The notes beneath the pieces are model-generated. The model had not been told where the DNA came from. It worked only from the letters and a program-made list of their open reading frames with translations, and did not search any database. From Metallyticus violacea (lineage: Eukaryota; Arthropoda; Insecta; Mantodea; Metallyticidae): a DNA stretch of 64,000 nt. The DNA is taken from the NCBI GenBank assembly GCA_030762175.1, contig CM060833.1:67605001-67669000 (forward strand), given 5' to 3'. The stretch's first letter is position 1. The number at the start of each line of letters is the position of its first letter. This document shows positions 11,118 to 22,808 of the stretch, one piece after another. Position numbers and translations under genes: made by a program.

Positions 11118-12300
11118 AAATTTTAAAAAATTCTAGGAGACTCTTCTGAGCTCCCTTCCCATGGACATTGTACAAGCAGAAACAGTGACAGCACATCACT
11201 TGATGCACACAGGAAATTGGAGAAGTAGTTTTGCTGCAACCGGACATACTTCCATCCTAAATCTCCTGGACATTCCAGATCTGAGGATGAGGTCAGACCT
11301 AATGAACACTCAATACTGTAATTTCCCTCCATTTAGGGTTACTCTCTGAACTCATGAAGACTAGATAGAAAGAATTATGCATACAAAAGAGGATAACCAA
11401 CTCACATGGTACACTGATGGATCCTGCAAAGGGACACAATCGGGTGCAGATATATATGGTTGATCTCCAGGACTAACTTCATTATAAAGCCTTGGTAAAT
11501 ATTGTACAGTTTTTCAGGCAGAAGTATTTGCTATCTTGAACTGTGCTAATAGAGGACTGGAGAAGGGCTATTATCAGAAATTAATTCTCATCCTCTCAGA
11601 TAGTCAAAGTGTTTTAAAAACACTTTCCTCTGACCAGGTGAGATCTAAACTGATATGGGAATGCCTCAATGCCCTAAACTGCCTTGGCATCTCACAACAG
11701 GCTTGAACTGTGGTAGGTGCCAGGGGCATTGGGGAATTTATGGAAATGAAAAGGAGGTCAGTTGGCAAAAAAGGGTACATTGTTGGCCTGAACCCGTGGT
11801 TTGAATCAGTACACATACTGCTAAAACTGCCATGAAAATATGAATTGGGCAAAAACACCAAATTAGATGGCAAACCTATACTGGACAAAAATAAGCTAGG
11901 AAATTGGTCCCAGGTCTAGCAATAATCTCTCCACATCCCTTCTCCAATTGTACAGAAGAGGAATAAGCAAAGCATTATGTTAATAACTGAACATGATTGC
12001 TTCAGGAAACATCTACAAAAAGTGGGTCTGCATAAAGATGAACCCACTCAAGATGTGCAAACAGGATGAGGAATCCGCCTCACATGTCCTGTTTGAGTGT
12101 CCAATCCTGGAAAGAAAGAGACTTGTTCTCTCCAGGGAAGATCTGGGAAAGGATACCAACAAGGGAACCAAAATACAGCAACTTTTACAAGGAACAGATT
12201 TTGGAAAACAATGAAGGCATCCCTCCCAATGCAGTAGCACAATAAGGCTGATGTGCTGGAGGATGCTAAAACTCCATCAATCTCCGTATATCTAATCTAA
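11118..12300 (+). mobile_element. R1/I-like LINE 3' end with RNase H domain
   Basis: This is a degenerate C-terminal part of ORF2. The RNase H domain is visible as LTWYTDGSCKGT (about 11404-11440), VFQAEVFAILNCA (about 11517) and SDSQSVLKTL (about 11598). Later comes a zinc-knuckle-like block, SASHVLFECPILERKR (about 12078-12123), within the open frame 11993-12214. The element ends at a short (TCTAA)n-type tail near 12290-12306. Several stops interrupt it. LINEs of the R1/I groups combine RT, RNase H and such a Cys-His end. A second, fuller member of the same type spans 25.5-33.1 kb. Confidence 0.8.
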
Positions 12301-12306
12301 TCTAAA

Positions 12307-14190
12307 AAATTCCCCCGCATAACTTTTAATATCCCCAAACATCAAAATGCCAAATTTCTCTTAGCATATTACAGGATTTTGAAATTAAAGATACAGGAAT
12401 TTCCATGCATTTAGATTATTATACTGAGTACATGTCAGAAGCAGCTCCTCTAGGAATGTTAGTTTGTGTTACCTTTCACAATTCCAAAGTTTAATTTGCT
12501 ATAGTTATTGATTAATACAATTTTTATGCACAACATGACTATGATGTGGGCATTCATTAACTATAGTGTCCAGGTATACTGAACTGGTGGAAGTAATGCC
12601 GAAAGTCAAATCTGTATTAATACCACCATCTTGCACACATTACTTTTGCTGTTGATCAAGGCAAATATTAAAAGTGAACTAGCTTCTTAAAATTCAGGAT
12701 CATCAGACTGTTCTAAATATTATTTAAATCTATGCAGAGCATTTGTTGTGGCCATTACTCCATTTCATAAGTTAAAAAATGCCAAAATTAAAATGTTCCT
12801 ATTTAAATACATTAGTACTGAAGCTTCAGAGAAAGTTACATTAACAAAATATTACTTATCAAAATGTTACTATGCAATAAATTTGATCAGTTTGAAAATG
12901 AAAAAAAGACGAAAAAACATGAAACAATTGATTTGAGTGGCAGGAAATGTTGATATATTTTGAAGTATGACAAAATTGTTTTAGAATTAATTTATGCTGG
13001 CATGTAATAAAGCAACTACAGTGCTAGACCAGTGGCTAGGCTGTTCCACAATGTTATGCATTTACTATGGCCAACTGGAGTGAAATATGAGTGTCCTCAT
13101 TCCTACTTACAAATGATGCAATGTGAATGATAAAATCAACAGAGAGAGCATCAGTGAACTTTGTAATAATCTACATGATTTATTTTAAGCATAGATTATG
13201 TAAAAATATTCAACCTTTTATACCAATGTGGATAAGTTGGTATCCAATAGAAAAAATAAGTTTTTGTTAAAGCACCCTCAGGAACTCCTGCATTCAAGAA
13301 GAAAAATTCAATTTTCCACTTTCTCTTTTATCAATGGTCATAAAATGGAGTACATGGTTTGGTACCATTATGTACTGTGCAAACAATGTTGAATGTTTTG
13401 CATCTCTTTTGAATGAATAATGTAAACACACGATTATCTTCATTATTCCTAAAAATCAGCTTTTATTATTATGAACAAAGCATATGGTTTCTAATGTGTG
13501 AAAGATAATGTTAAAATAATTAATTTCTTGAAAAGAGATTAACTGGGAGTATGAAATGGTAATTGATGCATTATTCTTCATGTTTTCTTTTACCATTTAA
13601 AGTACATAATGATAAATTTGCAACTCCCTCAAAAAATATACCATAAGCTAATACAGAATATACATAACCAAAATATACTATTTTCAACATTTTTCAGTAC
13701 ATTCTATTTCTTACCCACATAGCATAAAATATTTGACATAAGTTTTTACATTCTGGGGTGAATGACATTGAAAATAAAATTAACACACAAGAGGCTCACA
13801 ACTGCATGTGCTAAAAGATATATCTGAAAGCCTTTTGGGGAAATCAGTGCATATAAGAAATGTGTGTTGCATTGTTCAATTATTGGTGGGTGCGTATGTG
13901 CTAAAAATAATGGTATATGTACTGAAAGAAGTGGTTGTATTTATAATAAATGAAGTTAGTATAACAACATAAATTAAAATATTATCAATGAAAAGATTGA
14001 AACATCCAGGTAGTCAGTGGCATATTAATTGGAATTAAGCAACATACATCTAAATTTTGAGTGCTGAAAGAAATTAATACAGACTCTTCAGAAATAGTTG
14101 TATTAATTGTCTGGAAATAAAATAGGAAATAAAAAAAACAGATTATATTTTAATTCTACCTAAAATAAAAATTTAGACCTTGATCTAATC
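12307..14190. other. No gene recognised
   Basis: 1.9 kb of AT-rich sequence without a readable domain, inverted repeat or microsatellite of note. Confidence 0.4.
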
Positions 14191-14595
14191 AAAATGCATA
14201 AAAATAAAATTATAATGGGAGATTTTAATGGAACATCCTCTAAATGACAAAAAGTCAATGGGAGAGACATATGCACCAAATATGACAGAAGTTTTGATAT
14301 GAGAAAGTATGTAGTGCATTAGTGCAATTGAGAAGGGCAGATGAAAGTTGAAATAAAATGGAAAAATTATTTGTTTATGGTTAGTAATATAATGCTAGAT
14401 ATTCCAGCAAATGCTGCCAATGTTGGTACTCTGTTAGAAATACAGAAGGTAAATGACAGGATGGATGATTGAGAGAGTATTAAAAGACTTATACAGAGTG
14501 CATCAGATGCCATTGAAGTACATTCTGAAAGAATGCTTAAAATTAGGAGAAAATAGCTAGGTTGGAAAATTGGGATATGAATCGATACAGATTGA
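14191..14595 (+). pseudogene. Possible LINE endonuclease trace
   Basis: Around 14200-14240 the plus strand reads NKIIMGDFNG, which resembles the IIMGDFN block of LINE apurinic-type endonucleases. What follows is not recognisable beyond scattered similarity in composition. This is a weak call from one motif; chance resemblance cannot be excluded. Confidence 0.35.
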
Positions 14596-14905
14596 TTTTT
14601 TTTTATTATGTAAATTTACGGGTGCTCTTTAACACCTCAGGTCATCAGCGTCCCATTCATATCAGGGCATGAAATGGTCGACAAATTTTGCTTAGAGGCC
14701 GCTTTTTTCGGGCTTGAGGTTCTTTATCATGCCATAAATGTATGACATGGGACCCATGGCTTTAATTCCCTTCCAAAAGAAGTCATACTTATGATTTTTA
14801 TGCCCAAAACATTCATTGGTCCAGGCAGAGATTGAACCTGCAATCTTGGGTTTAGGAGGCAAGTATGGTTACCACTACACCACCAGGACCAACTGATACA
14901 GAATA
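14584..14905 (-). mobile_element. SINE-A, old full-length copy
   Basis: The body is about 14596-14893 with the T-run (poly(A) side) on the left and the tRNA head on the right (CACCACTACACC is the inverted A box). The flanks share the GATACAGA core (14584-14591 and 14897-14904), an eroded target duplication. It aligns along its whole length with the 7172-7471 copy, but most CpG sites have become TG/CA. Confidence 0.88.
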
Positions 14906-15029
14906 GTATGGGAGAGATTTGGTAAGGTAGAGTTAATTTAATAAGTGGTTTATGGAAGATGATCAGAATCAGATTTGAGGATATAGATAGAAAAATTCTG
15001 TATGCTGGTCAAAAAGAAAAAAGTTCCTT

Positions 15030-15522
15030 CATAATCTCTTTGAAGTCGAAATATTTAGAACACTCTTTATGGTTTCACTTACATGAGATTTACTCAGGAC
15101 ATGTTTCGTGGAACATTTGTCCACATCATCAGCTGTTAAATGACTGTTGGATCATTCGTAGAAGTTGGATAGGTAAGTACCTGGGTTGGCTCTGGTGGTC
15201 TTGTGATAAACTTGAATAAAGTGCTGTCTGCTTCCAAGATGAAGAAATTCATAACATTTTTCTCGTGTTTTTTTTAATATAAATCCTTTCCCATAGGTTT
15301 AGTTCCTTTGGTTGTTGAATAGTTTTTAATAACTTGATGCCTTTTTCTATTTCATGGATTTCAATTCCAAAAATGTGCTGCTATGGCTGATTTATCTACT
15401 TGTTTGTAATGGATGTTTCTGCATGTTCCTTCAACCTAATGTCTATATTTCTCTTTGTCTTTCCAACATAGATTTTTTTCACAATCCTTACAATTAATTT
15501 GGTAAATATCAGAACTACTGTT
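15030..15522 (-). mobile_element. PLE 3' end: GIY-YIG remnant plus ribozyme tail
   Basis: The minus strand from about 15520 reads a Cys-containing start (CKDCEK), a decayed endonuclease body, KSAIAAHFW and a final FKFITRPPEPT stretch, and then the hammerhead motif and the tail GTAAGTGAAACC. The same order (endonuclease end, short Pro-rich C-terminus, ribozyme, GTAAGTGAA tail) occurs in the inverted pair at 59.1-60.0 kb. The copy is 5'-truncated: no RT is present. Frame breaks make it non-functional as a protein. Confidence 0.8.
15095..15135 (-). ncRNA. Hammerhead ribozyme motif, family 1 (CUGAUGA, GUC)
   Basis: Reading the minus strand: stem I CAG, core CTGATGA, one extra T, stem II GTGGA/TCCAC with loop CAAATGT, GAAA, palindromic stem III ACATGT, cleavage triplet GTC, then stem I CTG. 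Core, triplet and stem I all match a type I hammerhead. Stem III is so short that activity as a dimer is likely, as described for PLE and retrozyme hammerheads. The single T between CUGAUGA and stem II departs from the textbook core but recurs in every family in this window. Confidence 0.8.
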
Positions 15523-15524
15523 GA

Positions 15525-15750
15525 TGAACTGGGGACTGGGATCTGATACAATCAAGTTCGAAATTTTGTACTTAATTTATTATACAAAGGTTAGTATAAA
15601 ATAATAATTATATTAAAATTTCTGTAATCGCAAGAAGGTACACCTAAAATGGCCTGGGCCAGACAGATGGAGACCCCTTGTAGTTTCTATTTTTCTTAGC
15701 ACTTTCAATAAATTTCAATTAAATATCAGATTTTTTCTCTTTGGACCTGG
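15525..15750 (+). mobile_element. LINE-X 3' UTR tail, copy 1
   Basis: It shares GATGAACTGGGGACTGG, ACACCTAAAATGGCCTGGGC and the closing CAATAAAT-like tail with the 3' end of LINE-X at 51370-51600. Only the 3' UTR is present, as expected for strong 5' truncation during target-primed insertion. Confidence 0.75.
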
Positions 15751-15804
15751 GACCTGTTTTGTTTAATTTCAGTAAATTTTTACCCTTATCCCCTGGATAT
15801 GACA

Positions 15805-16050
15805 GTAGGCAACTGATGAACTGGGGACTGGGGTCTGAAGCAATTCAAGTGAAAAATTTGTATTTATTAGAATACAGATAGAGGTGTCAGTGTATAATTT
15901 AAAAAAATATCGCAATAAATCTAGGTATTGGTGGGAAGTCACTCCTAAAAATGGTCTAGGCCAGATGGCCAGAGACCCCCTTTTATTTTGTATTTAAAAT
16001 GCAATGCTTTAGCATTTCAATAAATTTTAATTTCTAATAAGAACAGAAAG
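15805..16050 (+). mobile_element. LINE-X 3' UTR tail, copy 2
   Basis: A second, independently diverged copy of the same tail lies 60-80 bp after copy 1 in the same orientation. It starts with GATGAACTGGGGACTGGGG, carries TGGTCTAGGCCAGATGGCC, and ends in CAATAAATTTTAATT. The tandem placement is either two insertions into one hot spot or a duplication. Confidence 0.75.
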
Positions 16051-17141
16051 AGTTAGGTCAGTGGCCAATAGTGAGAAAAATTGCCCTGAAAGTGTACAAT
16101 TCCTTCCCATCCTGCAGAATTATCTTCAACTATTATAAGTGAAATAAGCAGCTATTCTCAACACATACACCAATTACAGGTGAGAATAAAAAGAAACTTT
16201 TCAAGACCTCTCTCTGGTGTGAAAAATTCCCTTGGTTATTATATGATAAAACTCTGAATATAGAATCACCTTTTTGTAAAACTTGTGAAGAAACATGTGA
16301 AGGCAAAAGTGTGGTCAACAAATTCATAATGAGCAAGGAAATCCATGGGCTGACATTTGCATTGAAGATGTGAGGTCCAGTTTGCTTCTCTCCAGGGTTT
16401 GTTCCACAAAAGTATGGTCTAATAGATTACAAATGTATGGACTTGTAACTTGCAGGTATTTGTAAATTTCAGTTCCATAAAGGTTTCTGCTATGCTTGTA
16501 CTTTACAACTGCATACTTACAAATGTACAAGTGATTTTGTCCTGCTCCATAGAAGTATTAGTATTAGTTGGACACTGGTAATTTGTATAAATTTCTCTAC
16601 AACTGTAGGAACATTGGTAGCTTCAAATGCTAGCACAAAATTTATTATTATTATTAATATTATTATTATTTTGTGTCTCAGTTGACCCAAATGTGCTAAG
16701 CATTAGTGAAAGAGATGATAAGATGATACATATAGGAATATGTATAAAGAAAGAATAAAGAAGTATTTGAGTATAATGATAAAGTTAGGTTAAGTGCAAT
16801 TAAAGTATGGGCTTATGACAGACATTGGCTTTTTCTGTTTCAAATGCATATTTCAGGCCAGCATCTAGCTATGCATTTGTAAGGTTCTTGCTACATGCCA
16901 CGAAAATAATTTCTTTTTGTTTTTCATTCTCTTTTAAAATAATCTCTTTTGATAAAAATTTCCCAGTTTTTTGTTTATAATGAGAACATGATTGTCAGGC
17001 TATATAAACATATAAGTAAATATAAATGATCAAATGGACTAATAAAATAAATGACTGGCATCTTCTGCCATCTCTCAATGACTGAAATTAATGTTCCCAA
17101 ATGTAACTATGGGACCATCATCTCACAGTGAATTATTATGG
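16051..17141. other. No gene recognised; ATT-rich microsatellite at 16645-16672
   Basis: AT-rich DNA with a short interrupted (ATT)n run at 16645-16672. No coding signature. Confidence 0.4.
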
Positions 17142-17467
17142 ATTATTACTCTTTTTTTTTTTTTTTTTTTTTGAGTAGTGTTTAACGCCCGTTTTCACTA
17201 CTGAGGCACCACAGGCGGTGGACACTGGTGATACATGAGATGAAATGATAAATTGGGAAAGGATATGTTTTTTTTTTTTAAGGAAGGAAGCGTTCCAGGC
17301 CTAAGTTTAGGTACCTCCCCGGCATTTGCCAGTTATGAAGACTGAGGAAAACCTGGAAAAAACCCCAGTCAGGGAGGACGGTCCTGGCGGGATTCGAACC
17401 GCAGACCTCCCGCTCATGAGTCCGTGCCTTAACGACCTCGGCCACCCGTGGCGGTATTATTACTCTT
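17142..17467 (-). mobile_element. SINE-B (tRNA-Ser/Leu-like head), full length
   Basis: The body is 17154-17455, minus orientation, with the poly(A) seen as a long T run on the left. The 12-bp target duplication ATTATTACTCTT lies at 17142-17153 and 17456-17467. The head reads GTGGCCGAGGTCGTTAAGG (A-box region) and GGTTCGAATCC (B box), with the longer spacing of type II tRNAs. The body holds a conserved phrase around AGGAAAACCTGG and ends with TTAACGCCCGTTTTCACTAC (inverted). An internal A-rich tract at 17269-17279 separates two modules. It is unrelated in sequence to SINE-A. Confidence 0.9.
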
Positions 17468-18902
17468 AAATATCTATAAATGCATAATAAAGTATTTAAA
17501 TTATCATTATATCTGAGATAAAAATAAAGCAACCATTTATCAAGAATGACAATAGTCCCCTATGTACATTAAAAATCCCTAAGGAGTGGACATAATCTAA
17601 TTCAAGGTATGGCAACATATGGCAAACAGCTGTTCATTATTCTTGTTCTTTATGACGTCACTTGCAACATTTTACCAATACATTACCAGTGTTGAACTTC
17701 ATTCATGAAACAGAAAATTACAAGACCATATTTTACAAGAACTTATATTGATACCTTGTGTGTGAAATAGGGTCCAGCCTCCGTGTAGATGTGGAACTGG
17801 TACAGTCTCATGCATGGAGGTTTTTGTTGGTACTGGGGATGGATGTGTGTGTCAAGGACAGATATGTGAGTAAGGATCACAGAAATTGTATATTGATTTA
17901 ACTGGTTTCTATGTCTGACTAATCTCTAGGCTGTTGTCTTTGTTTATATTAAAAGGAGACTGTTTTATCTCTATAGCTTCCCTTCTGCCACATTAAAATA
18001 ACCATCGGCTTTTGCAATTACTTCAAAATTTTTACAGAAGATATCTTATAGCATTCAAAAGACATGTGCAGCTACAGCAAATTGCTCTGGTTGGTTCAAT
18101 AAAATAACATTTTTGATGTTTTATGGATCATGTGGTCATTCCAATTTGTAACTAATCACTCTCACAAGTAATTTTATATATCTGGCTGGCAGTTAGGAGG
18201 TCCCTGGAATCCTTAGCAGAATGAAGCATTTGGCCAATTTTTGCAGTCTGAGGGAAAAAAAATGCTTTAGAATGGTCTTGAAAATCTAGAGCTTATTTCA
18301 TTGTTTGGCCAGGCCTTATAGTGCAATACATATTTTATTGCTGTACCCATTTCTATTAGAGGTTTACGGAGATATTTAAACTGAGCTTGTAGAACATCTG
18401 GTTCAGCTATATATCTAGCTCTTTGGATTAATGTTTTTATTACAAATATTTTTTTGTGGTGGGTGGTTGTTGAATCTTGCATTCAGATATTGAGTAGTGT
18501 GTGTTAGTTTCTGGTAGATTTCATGGCCAAGGGCATCAGATGACTTGCATTTAATCAGAACATTTAGAATGAAAACTTTCCAATGTTTCCCATTTCCATT
18601 GTAAAATTGATGTTTTCATGGGTGCTATTTAAAAGTTTCAAAAACTATTCTATTTCTCCTTGCTACATGACCAGAACACAAAGTTATTGTCAACATATTG
18701 GAGCCAATGTGTAGGCTGGTATTGAGTTCATTCCTTGAAATGTTCCATGAAGAAATCAGCAATTGTAGGACTTAAGGGACTTTCTGTTACTATACCAGAT
18801 AAAATGTGCCTTTCCATACAAATTAACTTAAAGATAAAACAGATTCGGCAGTTTGACTTCTTATGTGCTGAAATGTTGCCTTTACAATGTTAGGGTATTC
18901 TT

Positions 18903-19103
18903 GAGGATTTTATTGATTTGTCTATTTACAGATGCTTTTTAACATCAAGGTCATCAGCATCCCATTCAATTCAGGGCATGAAACAGCCTATAAATATTTT
19001 CCCAAAGGACTCTTCTTTCAGACTTGGAGGTTTTTTTACATGCTGTAAATCTAAGACATGGAACCCATTACTTTACTTCCATTCAAAAGGAAGTCATAAT
19101 CCT
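18903..19103 (-). mobile_element. SINE-A fragment inside the PLE
   Basis: The 3' two-thirds of SINE-A in minus orientation: the inverted tail (GATGCTTTTTAACATCAAGG), CATCAGCATCCCATTCAATT, and a diverged body ending before the tRNA head. The copy is 5'-truncated and old. Confidence 0.8.
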
Positions 19104-19140
19104 TCAGGAGCATCTTGGTGAAAAGAGATTCCACATGATA

Positions 19141-19439
19141 TCCATGATCTACCACCACAAGTGCCCGAGGTTGTTAAGACATGGACTCGTGAGTGGGAGG
19201 TCTGGGGTTTGAATCTCACCAGGACCGTCCTCCCTGACTGGGGTTTTTTCCAGGTTTTCCTCAGTCCTCATACCTGGCAAATGCTAGGGAGGTACTCTAA
19301 ACTTAGGCCTGGATGCTTCCTTCCTGATATCCTTTCCCAATATATCATTTCATCTCATTTATCATCAGTGTCCACCGCCTTTGGTGCATCAGAAGTAAAA
19401 ACAGGTGTTAAACACTACTAAAAAAAAAAAGTCCATGAT
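19141..19439 (+). mobile_element. SINE-B, full length, inside the PLE
   Basis: The body is 19149-19431 with TCCATGAT repeated at 19141-19148 and 19432-19439. The head reads GCCCGAGGTTGTTAAGACAT and the B box has decayed to GGTTTGAATCT. The body ends in AAACACTACTAAAAAAAAAA. It is in the opposite orientation to the PLE and to the neighbouring SINE-A. Confidence 0.88.
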
Positions 19440-20463
19440 TATTATCATCTGTATCTGCTCAATGTAGCACTTAGAATTCTTCATGTTATGTTCTGTCTTA
19501 CAAATTAATGGATTTAGCAACAAAGTGAGGTTGCAAATTTATAGGCAAGTGAATCAACAGAATTAACGATTGGTCTTACAGGAATTCCCCTTTGTATTTG
19601 GGTAATCTGTATACCCTGAGTTGGAATGTATTGCTAGGCAACAGTTTTTATGGTTTTAGGTTCCCACTTGATTTTCCTCTCAGTACTAAATCAAGGTGGG
19701 GTCCTTGGTTCTAATATAAGGACTTTATTTTATTATCATATCACAATGGTCACATTCTCTTTGTCTTTTGGCAGTATAAAATGCTTGAATTGTTATATAA
19801 ATTTTGCAGTTCTTGTGTTTCACCTAAGGTGAGATTAATCCTAGATGGTTTTGTCTTTCTTAGAATCCTCCATGTTTCTGATCCAATTTCTTATTTGAAT
19901 AATAATGCTGTCATAAAAGTCTTAAAAGCATTATATGCAAGACTTTCTTAAGATCACAGATGAAGGAGGAGCTGCTGTAATCTATTTTTTCTAAACTGCA
20001 AAAAGAAAATATTTTAATTATCATTGCTAGTGAAACTTATCTAAAGAAGCACGGACAGCAGATTTTAACTTCATCATCACTTTAGAGGGATGATTACATC
20101 CTTTTTGCCACAAGTTACAGAGCAGAATTGCAGATTTGCTTAACTTGAAGTTGGTCAGCAAACAATATTTCTTCTCAAATAATTGCTGTCAATTATAAAT
20201 TTAAGTTTGAAGTAAATATTGATTAGTTCATATGATTGTTTGAAAATTTGGTATGTCAATAATACTAAGTTAATCCAGCTGATAATGACAGGTAGTGCTT
20301 GAGTATTCATTACAAACATGTACAAACATTTTGATGTAAAAATAATGTTAAATATATCAAAACATTTTGATGCAAACAATAAGTGAAGTTAAACTCATGA
20401 ATATCTTGTTCAAATATAAGCAGTAAACATATCATTGAAGGGCACTGAAAATGGCAACCATAG

Positions 20464-20782
20464 GTACAATAGTCAGTCCTGGTGGTGTAGTGGTAACCAT
20501 AATTTCCTTCTAAATCCAAGATCACGGGTTCAAACCTGGCCAGGATCAATGGATTTTTTTGGGAGTAAAATCCTAAGTATGGCTTCCTTCGGAAGAGAAG
20601 TAATACCATGGGTCCCATGTCGTACATTTATGGCAGGAAAAAGAACCTCAAGCCTGAAAGAAGAGGCTTCAGAGCAAAATTTGTCAGCCATTTCATGCCA
20701 TGAATAGAATGGAACGCTGATGACCTGTGATGTTAAAGAGCATCCGTAAATAAGTCAAATCATAAAATACGTATGTACAATA
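20464..20782 (+). mobile_element. SINE-A, full length
   Basis: The body is about 20472-20774. The head TCCTGGTGGTGTAGTGGTAA keeps the A box and GGGTTCAAACC is the eroded B box. The Meta-like body runs over 20580-20650 (CTTCCTTCGGAAGAGAAGTA, GGGTCCCATG, AAAAAGAACC). It ends with GATGTTAAAGAGCATCCGTA and an AAATAAGTCAAATC tail. GTACAATA repeats at 20464-20471 and 20775-20782. Confidence 0.88.
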
Positions 20783-21339
20783 ATGACAAGAGGTAAACAG
20801 TAAATTCAGGGAAAAAAAGGAAAAGACAAAAGGAAGAGACAGGAAATGATAAAAATAGAAAGATACATAACAGAGACGATGTCAGAAATGAAGGTGGCAA
20901 AATTAAAACTATTGAAAGGAAAAAAAAGAAAGAATAAACCAAAACATCGAAATAGCACATGGCATGAGAGAAGATGAGATGATAGCATCCTTACAAAAGA
21001 TAATTGAACTTTTAAATAAAGATCTAAAAAATGCACAGGAAGAGTAAAAGAACTGAAAATAAAAAAAGGATAACTAGAAGCATATGTTCAGACTCAAATG
21101 AATAAAGCATCCGCATCCCATGCATCGGTGGTGAAAACGAATTTTGAACGAAGTAATATAAGCACAGAAATCAAAACCGGAATTAGGTTTGAGGTGTTAA
21201 GTGAAGAACTGTTTCATGTAGATGAAATTGAAAATAAACCCAAGGTAAGAATCAACAAATACAAGTAGATAAATCCAAAGGCAAGGACAATGAAAGAAGA
21301 ACAAGAAAGGAAGATAAGGAAGGAGAATGAAGATGTGAA

Positions 21340-21815
21340 AAGTGTCGTGATTTATGATGACTCAATCTAAAAATGTGAATTTGGATAGAAAAAATACAAA
21401 TGTGAAAATGTATAGAGGTATAAAGGCAGCATATCTGCCAAATATAATAAGAGGTGACAGAATAAGTGTAATGCTAAAGTGGTGGTATTGCATGTAGGTA
21501 CAAATGAAATTAAAAGGAAAATGCTCAAATGAGGTTATGGAGGAGATGTATAACTCAATTGTTTGTACCAAGAGATGTTTTTCTGGGGTGACAGTGGTGG
21601 TAAATGGCATAGTAATAAGAAGAGACTATAGTAAAAGGTTTATAAGTGTTATAAATGATGAAATTAAATGGGCATGTAAAGCAGCTAAAGCAGTTTATGG
21701 AGATTCAAATAGTATATAGATGAAAGGTGTTTGGGAAGGGATGGTTTGCATTTAAATAGAAAAGTGTTAAGCCAAATGATAAATAAGGTGGTAAATTTAT
21801 GCATGAAACAGGGAA
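21340..21815 (+). pseudogene. LINE ORF1 with SGNH/GDSL hydrolase-like domain
   Basis: Three signature blocks of SGNH hydrolases are readable. Block I is VIYDDSI near 21347-21367, a GDSI-type motif with Gly changed to Asp. A VLHVGTNE block lies at 21482-21508, as in the HVGTND segment. The C-terminal DGLHLN block is at 21740-21757, where the catalytic Asp and His sit. Between them, RRDYSKRFISVINDEI resembles the RRDVSDRR-NDEI region seen in LINE-encoded esterase-like ORF1 proteins. Esterase-like ORF1 domains are known from CR1-group LINEs, where their role (possibly membrane or lipid interaction) is unsettled. The frames shift between blocks, so the protein is not intact here. Confidence 0.7.
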
Positions 21816-21834
21816 ACTAGAAATAAGTATAGAT

Positions 21835-21869
21835 GATTCTGTATACCTACAAAGTAGGTATACAGAATC
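21835..21869. repeat. Perfect 16-bp inverted repeat (hairpin)
   Basis: GATTCTGTATACCTAC and its exact complement flank an AAA loop. It sits just after the ORF1 SGNH region of the LINE. It may be a fold-back copying scar rather than a functional structure. Confidence 0.85.
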
Positions 21870-22808
21870 TAATTTTTGAAAACAAAATAGTAAAGTAGGT
21901 GAAGTAGAAAATGGGAATTTAGAAAATTTGGTAGAAATAACTAAGAAAATCAATAGGGTACCAAGGGTAGATAATTAATGTAATGATGGCATGACATATC
22001 ATCAAAATGTACAACATATAAGTAATAAGAGAATACAAATAGAAATTATGTTAAAAGAGATTAAGCCAAATGTCTTAGTACTTACTGAATATGGTCTAAA
22101 AGCAGAAAAAATAATAGTAAATAATTATGAAGGTTATAGCTTAGGAACATATTGTAGACAAGAACAATAGTCGGAGAGTGGTGATCTATGTAGATGAGTC
22201 AATTAAATTTAAAAAAGTAGATTGTAGCAAATTTTTAGTGGAAATGACGTGAATTAGCAGCCATTGAAATTGTATTGAAAAAACAAAATATTCTACTAAT
22301 AGGAGTATATAGATCCCCAGCAGCATATGAAAAATTATTTATAAAAAAAATTAGATTTTTTTCTAATTACAATTCCAGAGAATAAAATCAAAATAATAAT
22401 GGGGGATTTAAATATTGATCTATTAAAAGAAAATTCAGTAAAATATGACTAATAGGAACTTTAAGTAGGCTAAATTTAAAAATTGGTATAAATGAATCCA
22501 CTAGGATCATAAGACTAACTAAAACCTGTATTGATAATGTATTTACAAATTTAAGATAGAATAAATGGGAAACTAAAATAATAAAAGCAGGAATAGGTAA
22601 TCATTTTGGTCAGCTCTTAAAAGTAAATGTAAAAAATGAGACCTTAGAAAATAGTTTTGAATACAAAATACAAATAGACAGTGAAAGTTTAATTAGCTTA
22701 ATAAGATTCCTCACACAGGTAAATTGGAAACATATTTATGAAAGAGAATATGTAAATAAAAACTATTAATTTTTTAGTAATATATTACAGAATGGCTTAA
22801 ATTCCAAT

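Larger units (their letters stand above)
17700..19990 (-). mobile_element. Penelope-like element relic with RT, broken by two SINEs
   Basis: The minus strand carries PLE RT blocks in order. IPVRPIVNSVDS lies near 19590-19560. After the SINE insertions come SPLSPTIADFFMEHF (about 18790-18745) and QYVDNNFVFW (about 18710-18680), where the catalytic YVDD has become YVDN. LPFLDV-like and HHP-like regions follow, then YKITC near 18180, where the GIY-YIG linker should start. Stops and frameshifts are frequent. The family call rests on the RPIVSS and ADFFMEHF blocks, which are characteristic of Penelope RT. The 3' terminal region (17.56-17.75 kb) shows no clear ribozyme core. Confidence 0.8.
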
